The position numbers and the translations under genes are program-made. The notes under the pieces were generated by a model, which saw only the letters and a program-made list of their open reading frames with translations, made no database searches and was not told the origin of the DNA. Below, in pieces: positions 1-5,556 of a stretch of 8,363 bases of DNA (position 1 is its first letter; each line of letters starts with the position of its first letter). This stretch comes from Phycisphaerae bacterium (GTDB lineage Bacteria; Planctomycetota; Phycisphaerae; Sedimentisphaerales; Anaerobacaceae): positions 1-8,363 of the forward strand of contig JAUWBX010000050.1 of assembly GCA_030609625.1 (NCBI GenBank), read 5' to 3'.

Positions 1-139
1 AGTGAGCTAAAGTTGGAGGACAGAAGCGGGATTCTCGATTCTCGATGCTGGATTCTGGATGGTTGTGGTGGTTCATTGGTTAATTTGGTTAATTGGCCCC
101 GGTTATTCGGATAAGCTCTTAGTATTTGGCTGCTTTTTG

Positions 140-204
140 CCCCCGGCAGAAAAGCAAGTAAGCACACACCGGGGGTAAACTCAGGGAGTAAAAAAACACT
201 CCCT
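140..204. repeat. Two tandem hairpins
   Basis: CCCCCGG (140-146) pairs with CCGGGGG (169-175) across a 22-nt loop. AGGGAGT (183-189) then pairs perfectly with ACTCCCT (198-204) across an A-rich 8-nt loop. Neither is followed by a U-run on the plus strand, so a classical intrinsic terminator is not supported. They could end or process a transcript entering from the left, or be repeat relics. Confidence 0.5.
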
Positions 205-365
205 CTATAATTAGACATAGCTGCGTATTTGATACGAAAAAAGTCCTCGATTCTTGATTCGGGATTCTCGTAACTCGATGTCAGCGAAGCAGTTAAAAAA
301 TTTTTGAAAAATTTAATTTTTGCTTTTAGGTATCAGCGTTTTTGGTTGATTTTTCACTAATATTT

Positions 366-435
366 TAAACCACGAATTAACACGAATTAACACTGATAGT
401 TCAATAATATTTAACCGCAGATTAACACTGATTTA
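366..435. repeat. CACGAATTAA / TTAACACTGAT interspersed repeat
   Basis: CACGAATTAA occurs twice head to tail (371-390) and is followed by CACTGAT. About 30 nt further on, the related AACCGCAGATTAACACTGAT follows (413-432). I recall repeats of this AACCACGAATTAACACGAA style from intergenic regions of many uncultured bacterial genomes, but I cannot search for it here. It does not encode anything visible. Confidence 0.5.
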
Positions 436-481
436 TCAAGTGAGATGCGGGACGATTCGTGCGGTTCTCCGCTATATCTAT

Positions 482-524
482 CGCCTACTGGCGGTTTATA
501 TTAGCCAGCTGGCTAACATAGGCG
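482..524. repeat. Perfect 16-nt palindrome nested in an outer inverted repeat
   Basis: TTAGCCAGCTGGCTAA (501-516) is a perfect dyad. It lies inside a further inverted pair, CGCCTA (482-487) and TAGGCG (519-524). The dyad could be an operator for a dimeric regulator or the tip of a cruciform. No gene start lies close by on either strand, so its target is unclear. Confidence 0.5.
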
Positions 525-567
525 TATTATAACATATTTTCAAACAATAGTCAAAAAGAAAACGGCG

Positions 568-582
568 AAAAAACACTTTTTT
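568..582. terminator. Possible weak A/T hairpin terminator for the minus-strand pair
   Basis: AAAAAA-CAC-TTTTTT forms a 6-bp A/T stem with a 3-nt loop and lies about 80-90 nt past the stop of the minus-strand gene ending at 661. Read on the minus strand it ends in a U-run. The stem has no G-C pairs, so termination would be weak. This is a suggestion only. Confidence 0.25.
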
Positions 583-584
583 GG

Positions 585-636
585 GTCATTCTGCCTGCCC
601 TGAGTGAAACCGAAGGGAGCAGTGTCGAAGAGTCAC
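585..636. repeat. Interspersed repeat GTCATTC..TGCCCTGAG..CCGAAGGGAG, left copy
   Basis: This segment shares the blocks GTCATTC, TGCCCTGAG and CCGAAGGGAG, in the same order, with the reverse complement of 3328-3368. The spacers between blocks differ. The two copies are in opposite orientation and bracket the two minus-strand genes. The family resembles the CCTGAG/GTCGAAGG-type repeats common between genes in many environmental bacteria. Confidence 0.6.
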
Positions 637-660
637 TTGTCCGACCTATTGCTTGAATCT

Positions 661-1773
661 TTATTGCCATCTGCTTTGAATCAAATCCAACAACGGCAAA
701 CTACCAATAAAGAAGGCTAACGTAGCCCATAAAATTAGAACGGTTTTCTTCCTCAGTCCCCTTTGAAAGAATATTTGCCCCAAATTAGCAACTCCACAAG
801 ATAAGATCACACCGATAGAAAGCAACCGGAAATATAGAAGCAATATCCGTTCCCCCACCGAGCCAAATATCAAGCATGGCACACTTATTATAAGACCCAA
901 GAAAAGAATCCATGTGAATAATTTAACCTTCACATTCCATTTTGCTGCAAATGCGACAATCCGGTTCTCCAAGGCTTCCTGTACCAAGAAGGCTACAATC
1001 GCTAGCATTGCTACGATTGATGCAAAGGCTTCCCAAAATCCACCATCACCTATCGACAAAAGCTTCTGACCTAAAAAGGCACACTCGAAACCAAATATTG
1101 CCCCAAACCCCCCAATAAGCAAATTTGTTCCTAGCGGCTCAATGTATCCAGAACTCAACATTTGCCGAACCCGCCCAGAAATCTCGCGGGGATCCTCTTC
1201 GGCAAAGCTGAGCCTTGAACCTAAAGTATGGAGATAAACCAAGACTTCTCGCACGTTTCCTATGATAACTATCCGAGAAGAACTTACATCAACAACGGTG
1301 TAAGTCAGGGCATCCTCTCTATCTTTACCAACGGCTGTTTTTATTTCTACGGGGTTTTCCAAACATAGCGATGATATTTGACGACTGAGAGTGATAGGCA
1401 GGTCGGCCACCAAAAAGCTCTTAACCCCCGATATAAATGGGCTGAGGCCATCGAAGCACCAGATGGGAATAACAACTCGGCTTCGCCTTTCATCCCCCAG
1501 CGTTGCCCATGCTTCGCCAAGTTGCACAGCAGCGAAATCCAAAGCTGCGGGGCGTTGTCCTTCCGGCTTTACAAGTTCAGTTGTATCTATATGTTTTTCC
1601 TCAGTTCTCACTAGTCCACAAAGCCAGTAATCTTCCACGCAAAGTTTTTTTGGCTCTAAGAAATGTACAATATCTAAATGCACCAAACTTCTAATAAGTG
1701 ACCCAATTTTTTGGATAAAACTTTTCACTACCAACGCACCTTGGCTTATTAAACTACCCGTTTGGTCTGCCAT
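661..1773 (-). CDS. Unrecognised protein with soluble N-terminal half and about five C-terminal membrane segments
   Basis: I do not recognise the family of this 370-residue protein. Residues 1-210 look soluble and mixed alpha/beta, with conserved-looking stretches around CVEDYWLCGLV (45-55) and VVIPIWCFDGL (100-110). Hydrophobic segments, probably membrane helices, lie near 216-235, 249-268, 284-304, 310-336 and 343-365. There is no signal peptide, so the N-terminal half is probably cytoplasmic. The ATG at 1771-1773 is preceded only by a weak GAAG. The gene follows the minus-strand gene at 1967-3169 after about 190 nt, so the two may be co-transcribed. A sensor or effector with a membrane module is one possibility, but nothing in the sequence proves a function. 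The length, uninterrupted frame and coherent membrane pattern make it a real gene. Confidence 0.75.
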   Translation of the reverse strand: MADQTGSLISQGALVVKSFIQKIGSLIRSLVHLDIVHFLEPKKLCVEDYWLCGLVRTEEKHIDTTELVKPEGQRPAALDFAAVQLGEAWATLGDERRSRVVIPIWCFDGLSPFISGVKSFLVADLPITLSRQISSLCLENPVEIKTAVGKDREDALTYTVVDVSSSRIVIIGNVREVLVYLHTLGSRLSFAEEDPREISGRVRQMLSSGYIEPLGTNLLIGGFGAIFGFECAFLGQKLLSIGDGGFWEAFASIVAMLAIVAFLVQEALENRIVAFAAKWNVKVKLFTWILFLGLIISVPCLIFGSVGERILLLYFRLLSIGVILSCGVANLGQIFFQRGLRKKTVLILWATLAFFIGSLPLLDLIQSRWQ

Positions 1774-1966
1774 TCTTCGAAAATAGACCGTTCTTGAGCG
1801 AATTATATGCTGCCATTATTCTAATATCAACATATTTGAAGTCGGTGACTGTCCCTAGTTAGTTTATACATACCAACTCCTTTTTGCTCGCCTTTACCCA
1901 TATATTATTCCCTACAATAATTTGCCTTTGAAAAAACTAGTGCCCCTCTCTATGTACACCCCCATT
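1774..1966. other. AT-rich intergenic gap between the two minus-strand genes
   Basis: No gene is visible. The motif GTCGGTGACTGTCCC (1841-1855) resembles fragments I recall around REP-associated transposase elements in environmental genomes. This could not be checked, and no transposase is present. No clear promoter or terminator is seen. Confidence 0.3.
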
Positions 1967-3169
1967 CTACTTTTTTGTCGTTTTTTCATTAGGCGGTAAT
2001 TTTACCGATAATTCAGGGCAAAATGTTGTTATTGGATTATCAACTTCCTCTGGATCTTCTAACACTTTACGCACTTGATTTGCGATTTCTGACTTATATT
2101 CTTCTAATTTGGGCACTAATTCATACATCTCATCTGTATTTATCCTAATTGTGCGAAATTGATCTAAATCAAAAGGGATTTTGTCTCTTTTTCTAATAAT
2201 TTGCACTGTAGGCAAACGACACACGTGCCGAAGGGATAATTCATAAAATACATTCGGATTATGAAAGGACAAATCCGCAATAGCTAATCTTGCTTTCACT
2301 AAATGTTCGATTATTTGCGCTGTTATCATTCCTGCTTTCCCAATGGCATCAGCTCTAATGATTTTTAGATCAAAGCCCTCCATTGCAGGTTCAACAATGT
2401 AGTGAAGGAAGAAATCCGCGTGTTTTCTCTGCTCGCTTCCCTCTTCGCCAATTGGCGAGACATAGAAACATATCTTCGACCAAGGAGTAACAGCCTCCCT
2501 TGTAATCACTGTCTCTGATGGCTCAGTTAATATCCTCCCAGCATCTTTTTCATATGCCCCATTTTTTTCTGGAACACCTTCCCATCTTGCTCCAAAAGAT
2601 AAGAGCCTCTCTACCCCTAATTCCGTCTGGATTAAATCAAGAAATCTTGCATTCAATATAAATGTGTCTACCGCTTCATTAAGATATTTTTCAGCTACTC
2701 GTTTCTCCTTAAGAAAGTTTCGTAGAACAGATTGGTGCGGCAGCCTACTATCTTTAAACTGGTCATATAGATTTTTAAACGGTTTAATACCAACAACAGC
2801 GAGAGCAAACTGGGCTTTCTGTCTTACGTCTTCAGATACATCTGGACTAGTTGCTGATTTCCCTCCTTCAGTTAATTCAACATATTCTGCAACATAACTA
2901 CCAGTTGTAAGACGATAAAAATTTGATTGTGTGGTTAGCTTGTTGCTACTACCTGACTTAGGAGACTTTCCTAATCTTTTGAAAACGTCATCACGCTTTA
3001 CCTTGTACCCAACTCCCAGTTCCTGAATGGCTTCAGCGTATGAAAGAACATCCTTAAACGTGAGTGATGGAACTGGCCTCTTTGAAGGACGTCCCGCTTG
3101 CGCTCGTTTTTTACTCTTTCTTTTTCCCCTACTTTTTTTTCGTTTTATCGACTTTTCTTGTTCGGCCAT
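1967..3169 (-). CDS. Protein with C-terminal nucleoside 2-deoxyribosyltransferase/TIR-like domain, possible conflict-system effector
   Basis: This is a 400-residue soluble protein. Residues 1-33 are very basic (KRKKSRGKRKSKKR), suggesting nucleic-acid contact or a disordered tail. Residues 36-195 look helical, and a winged-helix-like fold is possible but unproven. Residues 232-345 match the pattern of a Rossmann-like family related to nucleoside 2-deoxyribosyltransferases and TIR domains: ICFYVSPIGEE (233-243), IIRADAI (270-276), AIADLSFHNPNVFYELSLRH (296-315) and IPFD (331-334). Glu310 in NPNVFYE is the conserved acid and a candidate catalytic residue for N-glycosidic cleavage or transfer. 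Such domains are common in prokaryotic nucleotide-dependent conflict systems, but a regulatory role is also possible. The ATG at 3167-3169 has AAGG 7 nt upstream. The gene looks more AT-rich than the etf genes, consistent with transfer. Confidence 0.75.
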   Translation of the reverse strand: MAEQEKSIKRKKSRGKRKSKKRAQAGRPSKRPVPSLTFKDVLSYAEAIQELGVGYKVKRDDVFKRLGKSPKSGSSNKLTTQSNFYRLTTGSYVAEYVELTEGGKSATSPDVSEDVRQKAQFALAVVGIKPFKNLYDQFKDSRLPHQSVLRNFLKEKRVAEKYLNEAVDTFILNARFLDLIQTELGVERLLSFGARWEGVPEKNGAYEKDAGRILTEPSETVITREAVTPWSKICFYVSPIGEEGSEQRKHADFFLHYIVEPAMEGFDLKIIRADAIGKAGMITAQIIEHLVKARLAIADLSFHNPNVFYELSLRHVCRLPTVQIIRKRDKIPFDLDQFRTIRINTDEMYELVPKLEEYKSEIANQVRKVLEDPEEVDNPITTFCPELSVKLPPNEKTTKK

Positions 3170-3327
3170 CGTTCAACCTTTCCACTTCCAAAACCTTTGT
3201 TTTTTTACTTTTACCCCATATTAACGGCACGGTTGTCTGCCTCCAACTCCGCAAGTACACAATCCAAATCTTAGTCTATACAATACCCAAAACCGCAATT
3301 CCCGTCAAACACTTTCGTATCTCGTAT

Positions 3328-3368
3328 CTCCCTTCGGCTCATTCGACAAGGCTCAGGGCAGGAATGAC
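3328..3368. repeat. Interspersed repeat, right copy (inverted relative to 585-636)
   Basis: On the minus strand this reads GTCATTC, CTGCCCTGAG, then GAGCCGAAGGGAG, matching the block order of 585-636. On the plus strand CTCCCTTCGGCTC is followed by ATTCGACAAGG and CTCAGGGCAG. With the left copy it brackets the two minus-strand genes. Confidence 0.6.
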
Positions 3369-3461
3369 AAACGTACGATTCAAAGCAGTATTCCGCCCCT
3401 TGGTGTTTCCGTATTTAGTTAGATAAAATAGGGTAAAAGGCGGTAAAAGTCAAAGATAATT

Positions 3462-3501
3462 TTAGAGAATTAGAGAATTAGAGATTAGAGAATTGGGGAA
3501 T
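3462..3501. repeat. Short tandem AGAGAATT-type repeat
   Basis: TTAGAGAATTAGAGAATTAG is followed by AGATTAGAGAATTGGGG, giving about four imperfect units of AGAGAATT or AGAGATT. It lies in the leader region upstream of the etf promoter. It resembles degenerate simple-sequence filler found elsewhere in the window, and no function is evident. Confidence 0.5.
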
Positions 3502-3513
3502 CGGTCGGAATGA

Positions 3514-3557
3514 CCCCGCACTAATTAGACGTGAGTTAGCACTCAATAAGTGCGGGG
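3514..3557. promoter_or_regulatory. Nested hairpin upstream of the etfB promoter
   Basis: CCCCGCACT (3514-3522) pairs perfectly with AGTGCGGGG (3549-3557), and ATT/AAT extends the stem after one mismatch. Inside, TGAGT (3532-3536) and ACTCA (3541-3545) form a second small stem around TAGC. It sits just upstream of the predicted -35 box, so it could be an operator, an insulating structure or another palindromic repeat. There is no U-run, so it is not an intrinsic terminator. Confidence 0.45.
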
Positions 3558-3578
3558 CAGGCCAGCGAGGATAAATCA

Positions 3579-3607
3579 TTGTCACTAATTCCTGCAAAGA
3601 CTATAAT
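3579..3607 (+). promoter_or_regulatory. Sigma70-type promoter for the etfB operon
   Basis: TTGTCA (3579-3584, one mismatch to TTGACA) and a consensus TATAAT (3602-3607) are separated by exactly 17 nt. Transcription would start near 3614, leaving a leader of about 40 nt before the etfB ATG. This is the best promoter match I saw and is well placed to drive all four plus-strand genes. Confidence 0.65.
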
Positions 3608-3653
3608 ACATTTGCAGCTTTAACAATGTGTCCAGATTAGAGAGAGTTGGTAA

Positions 3654-4475
3654 ATGCGTATTATTGTTGCTATAAAACAAGTGCCTGAAACCAAATCCGT
3701 GAAAATGGATGAGAAAACAGGCACGGTTATTCGAGAAGGTGTCGAGGCGATTATTAATCCTCTGGACCTTTATGCTATTGAAACAGCCCTTCGGTTGCGT
3801 GAAAAACATGGCGGTGAGGTTATTGGTATATCGATGGGGCCGTCTAAGGCGATAACCGCGCTGAGAGAAGCGATAGCAATGGGGTTCGACTCCGGGATTC
3901 TTATTAGTGATTCGGCTTTTGCAGGGTCTGATACGTGGGCAACGAGTTACATATTGGCCGAGGCAATCAAGCGGATTGGAGATTTCTCCTTAGTGATTTG
4001 CGGTGAGCGCGCCACCGATGGTGACACCGGACAAGTAGGGCCGGGTATTGCCTCATTTTTGGATTTGCCCGTGGCTTCGTATGTAAGCAAGATTCAAATT
4101 CCAAATTTCAAATCTCAAATTTCAGATTGGGGAACCACCCTACGGGTAGAGCGGCTTATAGAAGATGGGTACGAGGCCCTGTCTTGTTCTTTACCCTGCG
4201 TCATAACGGTTGTCAAAGAGGTAAGCATTCCCCGCTTACCCACTTTGAGGGGTAAGCAACGGGCTAAAAGAACAGAAATTCCGGTCTGGGGCAGGGATGA
4301 TTTGGATGTCGATTTGAGCAAGGTCGGAGTAAATGGCTCTCCTACCCGTGTGGTAAAGATATTCAGGCCAAAGGTTACAAGGCAATGCGAGAAAGTTTTG
4401 GCAAAGGATGATGAGTCAATAAAGGAAGCGGTTGATAAACTTGCCCACCTGTACCTGCGTCTCCTGTGCAGGTAG
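3654..4475 (+). CDS. etfB: Electron transfer flavoprotein beta subunit (EtfB)
   Basis: EtfB pairs with EtfA in a cytoplasmic heterodimer that carries electrons from flavin dehydrogenases. The family is clear from the start (MRIIVAIKQVPETKSVKMD), NPLDLYAIETAL (35-46), the nucleotide-binding stretch CGERATDGDTGQVGP (116-130) and ITVVKEVSIPRLPTLRG (184-200). DGDTGQVGP is close to the DGDTAQVGP form seen in ETFs that can bind FAD in place of AMP in the beta subunit, so bifurcating activity is possible but not shown. Two segments are odd. Residues 147-158 (IQIPNFKSQISD) are encoded by an AT-rich repeat inserted where the family normally has a short loop. The last nine residues (265-273) and the stop lie inside a 38-nt palindromic repeat. 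The length of 273 is near normal. The ATG at 3654 has only a weak purine-rich RBS (AGAGAG). Confidence 0.95.
   Translation: MRIIVAIKQVPETKSVKMDEKTGTVIREGVEAIINPLDLYAIETALRLREKHGGEVIGISMGPSKAITALREAIAMGFDSGILISDSAFAGSDTWATSYILAEAIKRIGDFSLVICGERATDGDTGQVGPGIASFLDLPVASYVSKIQIPNFKSQISDWGTTLRVERLIEDGYEALSCSLPCVITVVKEVSIPRLPTLRGKQRAKRTEIPVWGRDDLDVDLSKVGVNGSPTRVVKIFRPKVTRQCEKVLAKDDESIKEAVDKLAHLYLRLLCR
4092..4128 (+). repeat. AT-rich TTCAAATTCC repeat, copy in etfB
   Basis: This copy shares 21 identical nucleotides (4093-4113) with 4521-4541, in the same orientation. It is made of variations on CAAATTT and CAAATTCC. It is read in frame within etfB and encodes residues 147-158, a position expected to be a loop just before the strand leading to LRVERLIEDGYE. 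Confidence 0.75.
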
Positions 4476-4483
4476 CACAGGTG
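4446..4483 (-). repeat. 38-nt nested palindrome, copy 1
   Basis: Read on the minus strand: CACCTGT, GCT bulge, ACCTGC, 9-nt loop, GCAGGT, ACAGGTG. Both arms pair perfectly (7 bp plus 6 bp). Copies 2 (6985-7022) and 3 (7149-7186) have the same 38-nt length in plus orientation. This copy supplies the last nine codons and the TAG stop of etfB (4473-4475). A run of seven T follows at 4492-4498, so the transcript could form a hairpin with a distant U-run. Confidence 0.85.
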
Positions 4484-4504
4484 TAGGTAGGTTTTTTTCA
4501 ACAT

Positions 4505-4521
4505 AAGGAGCTGCGATAATT
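4505..4521 (+). promoter_or_regulatory. Strong Shine-Dalgarno upstream of an open etfA frame lacking a standard start
   Basis: AAGGAG (4505-4510) is a near-perfect ribosome binding site. Eight nt downstream, in the etfA frame, is ATT (4519-4521), with ATA at 4516. No ATG, GTG or TTG occurs in frame until TTG at 4576, which has no RBS. The layout suggests that the original start codon lay at about 4519 and was altered when the AT-rich repeat arrived. Confidence 0.5.
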
Positions 4522-4554
4522 TCAAATTCCAAATTTCAAATTCCAAATTCCAAA
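4518..4554 (+). repeat. AT-rich TTCAAATTCC repeat, copy at the 5' end of etfA
   Basis: This is the second copy of the repeat seen in etfB (4092-4128), identical to it over 21 nt (4521-4541). It continues with further AATTCC units. It lies between the AAGGAG site and the first conserved etfA codons and is open in the etfA frame, where it would encode SNSKFQIPNSK. Confidence 0.75.
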
Positions 4555-4575
4555 CAGTACAACGGCGTTTGGATA

Positions 4576-5556
4576 TTGGCTGAGCAAAAGGATGGGCGCG
4601 TTCAGAGGATTTCGCACGAGTTACTCAGTCGGGGCCTTGAGCTGGCGGAGAAACGCAACTGTAAGCTCTCTGCCGTGATTTTTGGTCATAGCATAAAGAC
4701 GAATGACCTTGAAGAGCTTATAGAACGCGGCGCCGATGAGGTTATAGCGATGGAGGCAGCGGAGCTGGAACATTTTCTTGTTGAGCCGTACGCAGCTTGT
4801 ATGTTGAAGCTAATCGGGCAGTATCGGCCGGAAATAATTATTGCAGGTGCGACGTCAACAGGCAGGACACTAATGCCTTATGTTGCGGTAAAGGCGCACG
4901 CGGGTCTGACAGCCGACTGCACGGGACTTGACATAGAAAAAGAAACGAATAATCTTCTTCAGACTCGACCGGCTATCGGGGGCAATATAATGGCGACAAT
5001 TAAGACGCCTAAATTTCGTCCCCAGATGTCAACGGTCCGGCCCCGCTCAACCAAACCGGCACCAAGACAGCGGAACAGAAAGGGTAAAATAATTCGTCTT
5101 GTCGCATCTAAAGAAAGTCTTAACAGCCGTATTGTTAGAATGGATTTCATCGCGAATGAAGAAGAACAGAGTCTTGGTGAAGCAGATATCGTTGTTGTTG
5201 TTGGCAGGGGTATTAAAAGGGCTGAGAATATACCTCTTGTTCGTGAGCTGGCAGATAGTCTTGGTGCGGCCCTGGGTGCGAGCCGAGATGTAATAGACCG
5301 AGGATGGTTGAGCTACCCTCATCAAGTGGGGCTTAGCGGCCAAACTATCAGCCCAAAACTTTATATCGGTATAGGAGTTTCCGGTGCGATTCAGCACCTG
5401 GCAGGTATGCAGACAGCAGAGATTATTGTGGCTGTCAACCGTGACCCTAATGCTCAAATCTTCAAAGTAGCCGACTTCGGGATAGTAGGTGACCTTTTTG
5501 AAGTCTTGCCGGTTTTAACTGAGCATATAAAGCAGACGATTAATAATGACAGATGA
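4576..5556 (+). CDS. etfA: Electron transfer flavoprotein alpha subunit (EtfA)
   Basis: EtfA binds FAD in its C-terminal domain and docks with the partner dehydrogenase. From TTG at 4576 the protein has 326 residues. An N-terminal Rossmann-like part includes ADEVIAMEA (53-61) and IIIAGATSTGRTLMPYVA (87-104). The FAD domain shows VGLSGQTISPKLYIG (251-265), VSGAIQHLAGM (268-278) and ADFGIVGDLFEVLP (299-312), all ETF alpha hallmarks. The start is doubtful: the family begins with a strand like NGVW(I/V)xAEQ, and NGVWI is encoded just upstream (4561-4575), so TTG truncates the first strand. A start at the non-standard ATT 4519 behind AAGGAG would restore it. There is no N-terminal ferredoxin domain, unlike A. 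woodii LctC. The 3' end overlaps the next gene by 11 nt, implying translational coupling. Confidence 0.93.
   Translation: MAEQKDGRVQRISHELLSRGLELAEKRNCKLSAVIFGHSIKTNDLEELIERGADEVIAMEAAELEHFLVEPYAACMLKLIGQYRPEIIIAGATSTGRTLMPYVAVKAHAGLTADCTGLDIEKETNNLLQTRPAIGGNIMATIKTPKFRPQMSTVRPRSTKPAPRQRNRKGKIIRLVASKESLNSRIVRMDFIANEEEQSLGEADIVVVVGRGIKRAENIPLVRELADSLGAALGASRDVIDRGWLSYPHQVGLSGQTISPKLYIGIGVSGAIQHLAGMQTAEIIVAVNRDPNAQIFKVADFGIVGDLFEVLPVLTEHIKQTINNDR

Larger units (their letters stand above)
1..660. other. Gene-free, repeat-rich intergenic region
   Basis: I see no convincing coding region here on either strand. The stretch is a patchwork of short degenerate repeats (GATTCTCGATTCTCGATG near 31-48, a related run near 245-280, and GGTTAATT twice at 78-94), several hairpins and a perfect palindrome, listed separately. 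This mosaic is typical of intergenic regions in repeat-rich environmental genomes. The end of any gene lying to the left is not visible. Confidence 0.7.
3170..3653. other. Divergent intergenic region upstream of the etf operon
   Basis: No convincing gene is seen in this stretch of about 480 nt. It separates the minus-strand gene from the plus-strand operon and should hold promoters for both. It contains an interspersed repeat (3328-3368), AGAGAATT short repeats (3462-3501), a nested hairpin (3514-3557) and a sigma70-like promoter (3579-3607), each listed separately. An ORF open across 3064-3426 has no coding character and overlaps the opposing gene. Confidence 0.6.
4484..4575 (+). other. etfB-etfA junction containing a candidate terminator-like U-run
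   Basis: T7 at 4492-4498 lies 8 nt past the palindrome hairpin. The hairpin plus U-run could weakly attenuate transcription between etfB and etfA. The 8-nt spacing is longer than in a standard intrinsic terminator, so full termination is unlikely, and the following genes are clearly part of the same functional set. Confidence 0.3.

Noticed and set aside
140..204. Rho-independent terminators in the left intergenic region
   Set aside because: The stems are real, but neither is followed by a T-run on the plus strand or has one suitably placed on the minus strand.
3064..3426. Plus-strand 120-residue open frame across the divergent region
   Set aside because: It starts inside the opposing gene, runs through an interspersed repeat, has no RBS, and its composition is not protein-like.
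3462..3501. Possible CRISPR array from AGAGAATT units
   Set aside because: The units are about 8 nt long with no spacers, so this is simple tandem repetition.
3533..3557. CIRCE-like sequence (TTAGCACTC)
   Set aside because: Only the left half matches. The right half GAGTGCTAA is absent at the 9-nt spacing, and the bases are better explained by the nested hairpin.
5047..5457. Minus-strand open frame antisense to etfA
   Set aside because: It lies entirely opposite clearly conserved EtfA sequence and has no family resemblance, so it is a shadow frame.
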